Shown in pieces: positions 53,058 through 60,660 of a stretch of 64,000 nucleotides of DNA (positions within the stretch are counted from its first letter, which is position 1; every line of letters starts with the position of its first letter). Source of the DNA: Streptomyces sp. NBC_01463 (GTDB lineage Bacteria > Actinomycetota > Actinomycetes > Streptomycetales > Streptomycetaceae). A program made the position numbers and the translations under genes. Location: the NCBI GenBank assembly GCA_036227345.1, contig CP109468.1, positions 1,860,001-1,924,000 of the forward strand, read 5' to 3'. The notes beneath the pieces were generated by a model, which did not search any database, was not told where the DNA came from, and saw nothing but the letters and a program-made list of their open reading frames with translations.

Positions 53058-54242
53058 CTACCGGGCCCGGCCGCGCTTCGCGTCCATGGCGGCCCGGCCC
53101 TCGGCGCCCTTGCGCTTCCAGTCGCGGAGAATCTCCGAGCGGACCCGGGCATCGGTCTTGGCGACGATGCGCTGGTTCTCGCGCAGCAGCTTGCGGTAGC
53201 TGTCGAAGCGCCGCTCGGGCAGCGATCCGTCCTCGATCGCGGCGAGGACCGCGCAGCCCGGTTCGGCCTCGTGGGCACAGTCGTGGAACCGGCACCGGCC
53301 GGCCAGTTCCTCGATCTCCGAGAAGACCTGGCCCACGCCCGTCTCCGCGTCCCACAGGCCGACCCCGCGCAGTCCCGGGGTGTCGATGAGGACCCCGCCG
53401 GACGGCAGGACGAGGAGGTTGCGGGTCGTGGTGGTGTGCCGGCCCTTCCCGTCGACGTCACGGGCGGCCTGCACCTCCATCGCGTCGTGGCCGAGAAGGG
53501 TGTTGGCGAGGGTGGACTTGCCCGCGCCGGACGCGCCGAGGAGCACGCTCGTACCGCCGGAGACGATGGCGGCGAACACGTCGACTCCCTCGCCGGTGGC
53601 GGAGCTGACGGGCAGCACCTGCACACCGGGCGCGAGCCGTTCGATGTCCTCGACGAGGTGGGCGAGGGTGGCGGGGTCAGGGACCAGGTCGGCCTTGGTC
53701 AGGACGACGAGGGTCTCTGCGGCCCCGTCACCGTCCGCCGCCCCGTCGCGGAGCAGCGCGTCACCGCCGGTGCTGGACATGGCCAGCGCCAGGAAGCGCT
53801 CCACCCGCCCCAGGTCGAGTTCGACCGCCAGGGAGACACAAATAGCGATGTGGTCGACGTTGGTGGCGAGTACCTGGCCCTCGGAGCGCTTGGACGAGGT
53901 GGAGCGGACGAAGGCCGTGCGCCGCGGCAGCAGCGTACGGACGAACTGCGGGTCGCCGTCGGGGTCGACGGCCGCCCAGTCGCCGGTGCAGACGATCCGC
54001 ATCGGGTCACGGGGCACGACGAACGCGGTGTCCGCGCGGACCGTGCCGTGCGGGGTGACGATGTCGCACTGTCCGCGGTCGACGCGCACCACACGTCCCG
54101 GCAGCAGCCCCTGCTCGGCGTACGGGGCGAACTCGGCGGCCCAGGCGTCGTCCCAGCCGTAGGCGGACAGGGGGTGCGACGTCGAGGAGCCCTGAAGAGT
54201 GGTGGAGAGAGAAGTGGAGGAAGAGGAGGACGGGACAGACAA
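53058..54242 (-). CDS. rsgA: Ribosome small subunit-dependent GTPase RsgA
   Basis: 394 aa. OB-fold at the N terminus, then circularly permuted GTPase motifs in the order G4 (VLTKADLV), G1 (LLGASGAGKST), G2/G3 (KGRHTTTTRNL, LIDTPGLRG), followed by the zinc-binding CRFHDCAHEAEPGC. It helps late maturation of the 30S subunit. TTG 54242 with AAGGG six bases upstream is the best start; the next plausible one is GTG 54236. The first 30 residues are Ser/Thr-rich. A 14-bp palindrome and a 23-codon ORF precede it in the leader. Confidence 0.88.
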   Translation of the reverse strand: MSVPSSSSSTSLSTTLQGSSTSHPLSAYGWDDAWAAEFAPYAEQGLLPGRVVRVDRGQCDIVTPHGTVRADTAFVVPRDPMRIVCTGDWAAVDPDGDPQFVRTLLPRRTAFVRSTSSKRSEGQVLATNVDHIAICVSLAVELDLGRVERFLALAMSSTGGDALLRDGAADGDGAAETLVVLTKADLVPDPATLAHLVEDIERLAPGVQVLPVSSATGEGVDVFAAIVSGGTSVLLGASGAGKSTLANTLLGHDAMEVQAARDVDGKGRHTTTTRNLLVLPSGGVLIDTPGLRGVGLWDAETGVGQVFSEIEELAGRCRFHDCAHEAEPGCAVLAAIEDGSLPERRFDSYRKLLRENQRIVAKTDARVRSEILRDWKRKGAEGRAAMDAKRGRAR

Positions 54243-54268
54243 GGGAAACCCTTCACAGGGTGGCCCCG

Positions 54269-54282
54269 GCAGTGCGCACTGC
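54269..54282. promoter_or_regulatory. 14-bp palindrome GCAGTGCGCACTGC in the rsgA leader
   Basis: Perfect palindrome between the small ORF stop and the rsgA TTG. Could be a protein site or a short mRNA hairpin. Confidence 0.4.
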
Positions 54283-54304
54283 GGCGCGGAGGTACTGAGG
54301 TCGG

Positions 54305-54376
54305 TCAGCCGGCGGCCACGGGGGTGGAATCGATGCTCTTCGGCTTGTGGGCAGCGCCCATCGCGGCGACAGTCAT
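54305..54376 (-). CDS. Putative 23-residue peptide upstream of rsgA
   Basis: ATG 54376 is preceded by GGAGGTGAGGAC, a strong ribosome-binding site, with GAGG six bases from the start. The encoded peptide begins MTVAAMGAAHKPKSID and ends STPVAAG. It ends 62 bp before rsgA. It has no signal peptide and I do not recognise a family. It may be a regulatory leader peptide or a small cytoplasmic protein. Confidence 0.45.
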   Translation of the reverse strand: MTVAAMGAAHKPKSIDSTPVAAG

Positions 54377-54625
54377 CAATGTCCTCACCTCCGGGTTCAC
54401 GCACGGTCCGGCACCGGCGGTCTGTTCCGCCGTCCGTCTCGCCGCACACGATAGCTCGCGGTGGCCCGGTGGCGTCAACCGATTAATTCCGGCCGTCCGT
54501 TCCGGTGCGGCGCAGGGATGTGGGCCGGGCATCGGCCCGCTCATGGGCCCGGGATATCACGAGTCTCCCCCGATCGGGTGATACGCATGGAGATCGACCG
54601 GTCGCGGACGGTTAGGGTGCCGGAC
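54377..54625. other. Intergenic region upstream of the small ORF and DUF5949 gene
   Basis: About 250 bp of divergent promoter region. Apart from the small-ORF ribosome-binding site (54383-54392) and a TAGGGT at 54613-54618 that could be the -10 of the DUF5949 gene, nothing recognisable. Confidence 0.4.
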
Positions 54626-55126
54626 ATGACCTCCCCCCAGACAGCCTCCGGCACGTACACCCGGGCCCAGTTGGGCACGCTCACCCTCATCGGCTGGAGC
54701 GGCGAACACCCCCACAACGGGGAGGACGTCGCCTTCCTGCTCGTCTACTCACTGGGCGACGGCTCGGAAGGACCGGCGACCGGCGAGAGCGCCATGCACA
54801 TCGCCCTGGAGCGCTGCGGACTCCCCGTCAGCGGCGGCCCGGTGCGCGCCGACGAGACGCCGGGTCTGCCGGTGAAGCTCCTCGTCCAGGCAGGCCAGGC
54901 CGTGCTGACCGTCCCTCACTTCTCGGCGCAGTACCCCGTGCCCCCCGAGTGGCTGGCCGCCGCCACCGCGCAGGGCGAGGTGCACGTCATGTTCGCCACC
55001 CGCCCGTGGCCGCAGGGCGCCCCGGGGCTCCCGGTCGACGAGGACACCCTGCGGGCGTTCGCGGGCGACCCGGACGTCATCGCGACCTCCGCCCACTGCG
55101 TCCTTCCGGTACGCAGCCTGGGCTGA
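54626..55126 (+). CDS. DUF5949 family protein
   Basis: 166 aa. YTRAQLGTLTLIGWSGEHPHNGEDVAFLLVYSLGDG and AVLTVPHFSAQYPVPPEWLAAA...HVMFATRPWP match the streptomycete DUF5949 family, which has no known function. No signal peptide. TAGGGT eight bases before ATG 54626 could be a -10 and make the message leaderless. Followed by a 21-bp hairpin that shields the rodlin region. Confidence 0.75.
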   Translation: MTSPQTASGTYTRAQLGTLTLIGWSGEHPHNGEDVAFLLVYSLGDGSEGPATGESAMHIALERCGLPVSGGPVRADETPGLPVKLLVQAGQAVLTVPHFSAQYPVPPEWLAAATAQGEVHVMFATRPWPQGAPGLPVDEDTLRAFAGDPDVIATSAHCVLPVRSLG

Positions 55127-55136
55127 GGAGCCACGG

Positions 55137-55183
55137 CGCACGGATGCCCACCGCTCCCCCGCGGAGCGGTGGGCATCCGTGCG
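55137..55183. terminator. Very strong terminator hairpin after DUF5949 gene
   Basis: 21-bp perfect stem (55137-55157 and 55163-55183) with a 5-nt loop. Confidence 0.85.
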
Positions 55184-55204
55184 TCCGGCCGCCCCGGCCA
55201 CGCG

Positions 55205-55240
55205 CCGCGGGCGGCCCGGGACTTCCCGGACCGCCCGCGG
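55205..55240 (-). terminator. Terminator hairpin after rodlin 1
   Basis: 10-bp outer stem (55205-55214 and 55231-55240) with further inner pairing, 29 bp past the minus-strand rodlin stop. Confidence 0.65.
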
Positions 55241-55268
55241 TGTGTGCTGACTCGGCGTGTGCGCCGGT

Positions 55269-55679
55269 TCAGTTGTTGCCGATGCCGTTCCCGGAGAGGA
55301 CCGGGATGTCCTCGACCAGGTGCGAGAGGGCCTCGTCGCCCTTGGCCTGGGTGGAGTTGTCGGCGCACTGCTGGTTCTGCGGCGAGTGCAGGACGTTGAT
55401 GTCCTGGACCGCGACGGGCACCAGGATGCCCACGAGCGAACCGGCGTTGGCCTTGACCGGGGCGCCGACGCAGAGCTTGTTCAGCGAGCCCTGGACGAGC
55501 TGCACCTGCGGGCTGCCGTCGCCCCGGGTCACGCTGTTGCCGAACGAGTCCACGGCACCGTTGCCGTTGACCGACGTGGTTCCCTCGTCGTTGCCGATCG
55601 CCATGGCCGAGGGGGCCGCGGCGGCGGACAGGCCGACCAGGGACACGGCAAATGCCGCGCCGGCCATCATCTTCTTCAT
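55269..55679 (-). CDS. Rodlin family protein (1 of 3)
   Basis: 136 aa with signal peptide ending near ASAMA. The mature part has the rodlin pattern: IGNDEGTTSVNGNGAVDSFGNSVT, PQVQLVQGSLNKLC, VAVQDINVLHSPQNQQC, STQAKGDEALSHLVEDIPVLSGNG. Rodlins assemble with chaplins into the rodlet layer on aerial hyphae and spores in Streptomyces. Closest to RdlA/RdlB of S. coelicolor by pattern. ATG 55679 is preferred over GTG 55682. Shares a BldN-like promoter element with the other two copies. Confidence 0.9.
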   Translation of the reverse strand: MKKMMAGAAFAVSLVGLSAAAAPSAMAIGNDEGTTSVNGNGAVDSFGNSVTRGDGSPQVQLVQGSLNKLCVGAPVKANAGSLVGILVPVAVQDINVLHSPQNQQCADNSTQAKGDEALSHLVEDIPVLSGNGIGNN

Positions 55680-55721
55680 CACGCTTCACCTTTCGGAGCG
55701 TTCCGTTCTGGAACGTACTGA

Positions 55722-55748
55722 TCAACCTCATACCGAGGCTTCGGTTCC
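55722..55748 (-). promoter_or_regulatory. BldN-like promoter of rodlin 1
   Basis: GGAAC (55744-55748) and GTTGA (55722-55726) on the minus strand, 17 bp apart, matching the CGTAAC-16-CGTTGA pattern reported for sigma BldN targets. GTTGATCAG continues as in rodlin 2. Confidence 0.6.
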
Positions 55749-55798
55749 GCGGTTCCACTCAAATGGGTTCGATCCGGCGTAAGTTCGACGTCTCGCCG

Positions 55799-55990
55799 TC
55801 AACCCCGGCCGCTCTCGCCCGAGGTGCGCGCTCCGGGGACGAGTCCGCCGGCGGCGGGCGGCGCGGGCTCGTCCGGTACGGCGTCGTCGCGGGCCGCCCG
55901 CCACTCCGCGAGGAGCCGGTCGTAGATCGGTGTGCCGTCCTGCGGGTGCCGGTGCGGGTCCCGCCGTCGCTGACTGTCGTACTGGTCCAT
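55799..55990 (-). CDS. Small protein with TPIYDRLLAEWRAAR motif
   Basis: 63 aa, charged and soluble, no signal peptide. TPIYDRLLAEWRAAR resembles a short motif in several small streptomycete proteins of unknown function; the rest is low complexity. ATG 55990 has AAGGG six bases upstream. It lies between two rodlins on the same strand. Confidence 0.6.
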   Translation of the reverse strand: MDQYDSQRRRDPHRHPQDGTPIYDRLLAEWRAARDDAVPDEPAPPAAGGLVPGARTSGESGRG

Positions 55991-56191
55991 GAGAAGCCCT
56001 TACCCGGTGCGGGTGGAAGCCCCTGCCGCCACTACGGCAACCGGCGCAACGGGGCCGCCCGTCCGGGGGAGCCACCGGTCGCGTCCCCGGACACGACGCG
56101 GGGCCGACGCGTCCGGGCGGCCGGAAATCCGGCTGCCACGAGGACGGGTCGGCCCCACGGGCGATCCAGGAACTGCGGGCTACGGGTACGA

Positions 56192-56602
56192 CTAGTCGTT
56201 GGCGACACCGTTGCCGGACAGGACCGGGATGTCGTCCAGGATGTGCGAGAGGGCCTCGTCGCCCTTGGCCTGGGTGGAGTTCTCGGTGCACTGCTGGTTC
56301 TGCGGCGACGACAGGACGTTGATGTCCTGGACCGCGATCGGGACGGCACCGATCAGCGAACCGATGTTGGCCTTGGCCGGCAGGGCGATGCAGGGCTTGT
56401 TGAGCGAGCCCTGGATGAGCGCGAACTGCGGGCTCCAGTCGCCGTGGGTGGCGGAGTTGCCGTAGGACTGCACGGCGCCGTTGCCGTTGACCGAGGTGGT
56501 GCCCTGGTCGTTCCCGATCGCCATGGCCGCGGGGGCGACAGCGGCGGAGACGCCGACGAGGGAAGCGGCGACGGCCGCCGAGGCCATAATCTTCTTGATC
56601 AT
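56192..56602 (-). CDS. Rodlin family protein (2 of 3)
   Basis: 136 aa, signal peptide ending near AAMA. IGNDQGTTSVNGNGAVQSYGNSATHGDWSPQ, GSLNKPCIALPAKANIGSLIG, VQDINVLSSPQNQQCTENSTQAKGDEALSHILDDIPVLSGNG. Nearly identical in its second half to rodlin 3, suggesting recent duplication. ATG 56602 is preceded by AAGGG. Coat protein of aerial hyphae and spores. Confidence 0.9.
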   Translation of the reverse strand: MIKKIMASAAVAASLVGVSAAVAPAAMAIGNDQGTTSVNGNGAVQSYGNSATHGDWSPQFALIQGSLNKPCIALPAKANIGSLIGAVPIAVQDINVLSSPQNQQCTENSTQAKGDEALSHILDDIPVLSGNGVAND

Positions 56603-56655
56603 GAAAAAAGCCCTTCTGGGGATTTCTGTATGCCCGCCTGTCCGGAGCGACCTGA

Positions 56656-56683
56656 TCAACTCTCGGTGACGGAAATGGTTGTG
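56656..56683 (-). promoter_or_regulatory. BldN-like promoter of rodlin 2
   Basis: CACAAC (56678-56683) and GTTGA (56656-56660) on the minus strand; AAC to GTTGA is 17 bp, as in the other two rodlin genes. Confidence 0.55.
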
Positions 56684-56791
56684 GCGCTTCACTCGAACGG
56701 TGCTTTCGCAATCCGTGCGCTTACGGAATGACGCGGCACCGGAGAAATGCGCATGTCCCGGGGAGGGACGGGAACCGCCGTGGCGGCCGGA

Positions 56792-57082
56792 TCAGCCGCC
56801 GAGCGGAAGGCCGCCCACGAGCGGGGCCGCACCCTTGGCCGCACCGGTCGCCTGACCGGCGACCTTGGTGACGGTGCCGTCCTTCTGCAGCGATTCGGCG
56901 GCACCGCCCACGGTGTCGACGACCGGGTCGACGGCCTGCGGGGCCGCGGCAACCACCTGGTTGACACCGCCGTCGAGGCTGAAGCTGGGGGCCGTGGCGT
57001 TGGTAACGGCGAAGGCGGGAGCAGCCGTTCCGAGAGCAACCACGGAACCGGCGACAAACGCAGCTGTCTTCGCGTACTTCAC
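56792..57082 (-). CDS. Small secreted protein in the rodlin-chaplin cluster
   Basis: 96 aa. Signal peptide KYAKTAAFVAGSVVALGTAAPAFA, nearly the same N-terminal style as the short chaplin (KYTKIAAVAAGTLMAMG). The mature part is Ala/Val/Gly-rich, with PQAVDPVVDTVGGAAESLQKDG and APLVGGLPLGG, no cysteine and no chaplin domain. GTG 57082 follows AAGGGAA. Function unknown; location suggests a surface role. Confidence 0.7.
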   Translation of the reverse strand: MKYAKTAAFVAGSVVALGTAAPAFAVTNATAPSFSLDGGVNQVVAAAPQAVDPVVDTVGGAAESLQKDGTVTKVAGQATGAAKGAAPLVGGLPLGG

Positions 57083-57471
57083 TTTCGGGTTCCCTTCTGC
57101 AGCGGCATCCGTTTCGGTCGCGTCCCCGCGCCGCACCAGCCTTCTTTAGCTGTGACTTCTGCCGCTTTCACCTTGGACAACGAGCCGATTGCGGCCGGGC
57201 AACTGCGCCGGTCCGCTTTTCTCGGGACCGCCTGCCCCGGCCACTTCCCGTGACTACGGAAGATTGCATGACTAATCACTGGTTCGGGTAAGAGGGGGGA
57301 CAGCGGGCGTCATTCGGTGGTGCACTGTCGTTACTCCGTTCCGCGCGCCCGCCCGGATGTCTGCCCCCAGCCGCCGGCGCACCGCGCCCCGGGCCGGTGG
57401 AATGCGTCTCCACGCTCCGCCGCATCGAGGAGGGCTGCGAACTCCCGGAACGGAACACAGGAAAGAGGAAA
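57083..57471. other. Intergenic region between secreted protein and chaplin genes
   Basis: About 390 bp. The part nearest 57083 must hold the promoter of the secreted-protein gene. No further gene with ribosome-binding site and coding bias is visible on either strand. Confidence 0.4.
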
Positions 57472-57500
57472 GCCCCGGATCGCATGAAGCGATCCGGGGC
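57472..57500 (-). terminator. Terminator hairpin after the short chaplin
   Basis: 12-bp perfect stem (GCCCCGGATCGC), 5-nt loop, followed on the minus strand by a T-rich run; 34 bp past the chaplin stop. Confidence 0.8.
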
Positions 57501-57533
57501 AGACCAGTGCCGAACGGATTCGGCGCGCGCGAA

Positions 57534-57767
57534 TCAGGCGTTGACGCAGGTGTTGCCGAAGGCCGGGTTCAGCAGGCCGATGACGTTCACGGTGTTGCCG
57601 CAGACGTTGACCGGAACGTGGACCGGGACCTGGACGAGGTTGCCGGACAGCACGCCCGGGGAGTTCAGGGCAGCGCCCTCGGCGCCGGAGTCGGCGAAGG
57701 CCGGGACAGCGGCACCCATCGCCATGAGGGTTCCGGCGGCGACGGCGGCGATCTTGGTGTACTTCAC
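57534..57767 (-). CDS. Short chaplin
   Basis: 77 aa: signal peptide (about 27 residues) and one chaplin domain, SPGVLSGNLVQVPVHVPVNVCGNTVNVIGLLNPAFGNTC, with both cysteines. Short chaplins (ChpD-H type) form amyloid-like fibres that lower surface tension and coat aerial hyphae. GTG 57767 has AAGGG six bases upstream. Flanked by rodlins, like the chpA-chpD-rdlA-rdlB locus of S. coelicolor. Confidence 0.92.
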   Translation of the reverse strand: MKYTKIAAVAAGTLMAMGAAVPAFADSGAEGAALNSPGVLSGNLVQVPVHVPVNVCGNTVNVIGLLNPAFGNTCVNA

Positions 57768-58023
57768 TTTCAACCCTTTCTTCGACGGAGTCCGGAGCGG
57801 CCACGACTTTCGTGCCGCACGAGCGCGGTCCTGATCACTCGTAACTCCGCCGCTGTAATTCGTAACGATTTCGGGCGGTAAGCGAAACTCTTCAATGAAG
57901 AGATTTCCGGGAATCCGCCCGAATGATGCAGTTCGGGTCACCCGGCGTCACTGCCGAGGACAGCAGCAGGCCCGGGCCGCACGGAGGAGGAACGCCGGCG
58001 GCCCGGGCCTGGTGACAGCTGGA

Positions 58024-58425
58024 TCAGCTGTTGCCGGCACCGTTACCGGAGAGAACCGGAATGCCGTCCAGGATGTGCGACAGCGGCTCGTCACCCTTGG
58101 CCTGGGTGGAGTTCTCGGTGCACTGCTGGTTCTGCGGGGAGGACAGGACGTTGACGTCCTGGACCGCGATCGGGATGAGACCGATCAGCGAACCGACGTT
58201 GGCCTTGGCCGGCAGGCCGATGCAGGGCTTGTTCAGCGAACCCTGGACCAGACCGAACTGCGGGCTGCCGTCGCCGTGCGTCTCGGCGTTGCCGAACGAC
58301 TGCGAAGCACCGTTGCCGTTGACGGAGGTCGTGCCGCCGTCGTTGCCGATGGCCATCGCCTGCGTGGCGCCGAGACCGAGGATGGAGGCGGCAACGGCAC
58401 CCGTAGCCAGGACCTTCTTGATCAC
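58024..58425 (-). CDS. Rodlin family protein (3 of 3)
   Basis: 133 aa, signal peptide ending near QAMA. IGNDGGTTSVNGNGASQSFGNAETHGDGSPQFGLVQGSLNKPC and AVQDVNVLSSPQNQQCTENSTQAKGDEPLSHILDGIPVLSGNG. GTG 58425 follows AAGGG. Divergent from the long chaplin with about 360 bp between starts. Confidence 0.9.
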   Translation of the reverse strand: MIKKVLATGAVAASILGLGATQAMAIGNDGGTTSVNGNGASQSFGNAETHGDGSPQFGLVQGSLNKPCIGLPAKANVGSLIGLIPIAVQDVNVLSSPQNQQCTENSTQAKGDEPLSHILDGIPVLSGNGAGNS

Positions 58426-58470
58426 GATGAACCCTTCTCGTACTGGATGCCCCGTACCGGAGCGCACTGA

Positions 58471-58498
58471 CCAACTCGCTTCCGGACGTTTGGTTATC
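58471..58498 (-). promoter_or_regulatory. BldN-like promoter of rodlin 3
   Basis: GATAAC (58493-58498) and GTTGG (58471-58475) on the minus strand, 17 bp apart, aligned with the other two rodlin promoters. Confidence 0.5.
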
Positions 58499-58784
58499 TC
58501 CATTCACCCGAATGCCGCGGATGCGCGGACAGCCGTGCGAAAGAGGCCGCGGAATACCGTACGGAGGCACCGGGCGAACGCATTTGCGTAGTCCGTCCGG
58601 GTGGTCACAGGAAATTCACTGGTTTCACGTTTCCCTCCCACGCGGGCGTCGTTATGGGTTCGTCAAGCTCGCCCCGACGGGACGCCGCCACATGCGCCGG
58701 CAGACCCGCCGGTTACTGCACCGCCTGATGAATGAACTGCGGGTCAACACCGCCCGCGCGAAATGTCCTAGGAAAGGGCAACCC
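58499..58784. other. Divergent region before the long chaplin
   Basis: About 285 bp. Only the ribosome-binding site AAAGGG (58774-58779) is clear; I could not find an AAC-17-GTTGA element on the plus strand. Confidence 0.4.
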
Positions 58785-59642
58785 ATGCGAAAAGCCTTGA
58801 GTAAAAGCGTGCTCGTCATGGCGGCGGCGTCAGGCATCCTGACCGCCTCCGGCGGTTACGCGTTCGCCGACGCCTCGGCCGACGGTGCAGCTGTCGGTTC
58901 GCCCGGGGTGGGTTCGGGCAACGCCGTCCAGGTCCCGGTGCACATTCCCGTCAACCTGTGCGGCAACACGGTCAACGTGATCGGTGCGCTGAACCCGGCG
59001 TTCGGCAACGAGTGCGAGAACGAGGGCGGTGACGCCGCGGCCGGCGACGCCCAGGGCGCGGACGCCGACGGTGTCGCCGCCAACTCCCCCGGCGTGCTGT
59101 CGGGCAACCTGATCCAGGCGCCGGTCGACGTCCCGGTCAACGTCTGTGGCAACACGGTCAACGTGGTCGGTGCGCTGAACCCGGCGTTCGGCAACGAGTG
59201 CGAGAACGAGTCGGGTGGTGGCGACACCCCGAAGCCCCCGCACCACCACAAGCCGCCGAAGACGCACAAGCCGCCGAAGCACCACCACGAGCACGAGCAC
59301 GAGTGCGCGTGCCCGCCCGGGCACCACCACAACCCGCCGAAGCCGCCGAAGCCCCCGAAGCACCACCACGACCACAACTGCCCGCCCAGCCACCACCACA
59401 ACCCGCCCACCCACAACCCCCCGACCCACAACCCGCCCACGCACAACCCGCCGACGCACACCTGGCACCCGCACAACCCGCCGACGCACACCTGGCACCA
59501 CACGCCGTCGAAGCACCACAAGCCGCCGCAGATGGCGCACACCGGCGCCAATGACAACCTCGGCATCGCCGGTGGCGCCAGCGCCGCCCTGGTCCTCGGT
59601 GGCGGTCTGCTCATGCGCCGCAGCCGCGCCTCCCAGAGCTGA
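58785..59642 (+). CDS. Long chaplin with two chaplin domains and a His/Pro-rich stalk
   Basis: 285 aa. Signal peptide to about 29; chaplin domains at about 31-77 and 92-139, each with two cysteines (59/77 and 121/139). Residues 148-249 are a stalk made of His, Pro, Lys and Asn with 30 histidines and three extra cysteines (174, 176, 199), including six NPPTH-like units. The C terminus has MAHTG (250-254), a hydrophobic helix and RRSRASQS, a sortase signal in which the usual LAxTG starts with Met. It would be attached to the wall and anchor short chaplins. ATG 58785 follows AAAGGG. Confidence 0.9.
   Translation: MRKALSKSVLVMAAASGILTASGGYAFADASADGAAVGSPGVGSGNAVQVPVHIPVNLCGNTVNVIGALNPAFGNECENEGGDAAAGDAQGADADGVAANSPGVLSGNLIQAPVDVPVNVCGNTVNVVGALNPAFGNECENESGGGDTPKPPHHHKPPKTHKPPKHHHEHEHECACPPGHHHNPPKPPKPPKHHHDHNCPPSHHHNPPTHNPPTHNPPTHNPPTHTWHPHNPPTHTWHHTPSKHHKPPQMAHTGANDNLGIAGGASAALVLGGGLLMRRSRASQS
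59400..59489 (+). repeat. 15-bp tandem repeats encoding NPPTH
   Basis: Four consecutive NPPTH units (residues 206-225) then a variant and a fifth at 231-235, within the chaplin stalk. Coding repeats; copy number likely varies between strains. Confidence 0.7.
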
Positions 59643-59659
59643 CGCTCCCCCACGCGCAG

Positions 59660-59701
59660 GAAGGTCCGGCCGGACAGCCCCAGGCTGTCGGCCGGACCTT
59701 C
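59660..59701. terminator. Bidirectional terminator hairpin
   Basis: About 18-bp stem with one bulged G, between the convergent chaplin and DapA-family genes. Confidence 0.75.
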
Positions 59702-59724
59702 TCGTTGCGCGGTGTCCGCGCCGC

Positions 59725-60660
59725 TCAGACGGTGGAGAGACCGGCGCGCTCCAGGCAGCCGGCGACGGCCGCGGTCTCCGCCGCGTCCAGCCGGCGCATC
59801 GGCGGGCTCATCACGTTGGTGGTGATGATCCCGCGCAGCATCAGCGCGGTCTTGAACGCGCCGAGTCCGGCCGCAGTGGCGGACGCGGTGCCGGGGCGGG
59901 CGGCGCGGATGATGTCGAAGAGCGCGACGAGACGGTCCTGTTCGGCCCTGGCCGCCGCCCAGTCACCGCGCACCGCCGCCTCGTGCAGGCGTACGTACCC
60001 GTGCGGGTCGACGTTCCCGAGACCCGGGACCGATCCGTCGGCGCCGCCCAGCATCATCGCGTCGACGACCAGCTCATGGCCGGTGAGGACGGAGAAGTCC
60101 GGCAGCTCCCGGGCGCCGATGACCAGCCGGCGGAACGATCCGTCGTCGCCGCTGGAGTCCTTCACACCGGCCAGCACACCGTCGGCGGCGAGCGGCAGCA
60201 GCAGTTCCGGGTCGAGCTTGCTGTGCACGCAGACCGGCACGTCGTACGCCAGCAGCGGCAGGTCCACGGCGGCGGCGATGTCCCTGAAGTGCCGGTCGAT
60301 CTCCAGGTCGTGGGTGCGGGTGTAGAAGGGCGCCGTGACGACGACGGCGTCCGCGCCGAGTTCGGCGGCCCGGTTCGCGCGCTCGACGGCCCGGTTGGTG
60401 GTGGTCTCGATCGCGCCGACGAGGACCGGCACCTGGCCGGCGGCCGCGGCCGTGATGACCTCGATGACGTCGTCCTGCTGTCCCGGCGTCAGATAGGCGG
60501 TCTCGCCGGAGCTGCCTAGGGCGAAGAGCCCGCTGACACCGCCGTCGAGGAGATGCCCCACGACCCGCTCCAGGGACGGGCGGTCGAGCTCGCCGTCCGC
60601 GGTGAGCGGAGTGACGACGGGCGGGATCACTCCCGAGTAGCGGGGGGTTCGGGCGGTCAT
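59725..60660 (-). CDS. DapA/NAL family lyase coupled to an ABC importer
   Basis: 311 aa TIM barrel. Schiff-base lysine in LAGVKDSSGD, tyrosine in LLAYDVPVC, and SSGETAYLT in place of the DHDPS GTTGE loop (third residue Gly-Glu kept). Likely a cytoplasmic aldolase or dehydratase acting on an imported hydroxy-oxo acid rather than lysine synthesis. Its ATG overlaps the stop of the upstream ATPase by four bases, so it belongs to the transporter operon. About as distant from the homologue at 32531 as expected for separate functions. Confidence 0.83.
   Translation of the reverse strand: MTARTPRYSGVIPPVVTPLTADGELDRPSLERVVGHLLDGGVSGLFALGSSGETAYLTPGQQDDVIEVITAAAAGQVPVLVGAIETTTNRAVERANRAAELGADAVVVTAPFYTRTHDLEIDRHFRDIAAAVDLPLLAYDVPVCVHSKLDPELLLPLAADGVLAGVKDSSGDDGSFRRLVIGARELPDFSVLTGHELVVDAMMLGGADGSVPGLGNVDPHGYVRLHEAAVRGDWAAARAEQDRLVALFDIIRAARPGTASATAAGLGAFKTALMLRGIITTNVMSPPMRRLDAAETAAVAGCLERAGLSTV

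Noticed and set aside
59400..59489. Tandem 15-bp repeats as a CRISPR or regulatory array
   Set aside because: They are in frame and encode NPPTH units of the chaplin stalk; no spacers.
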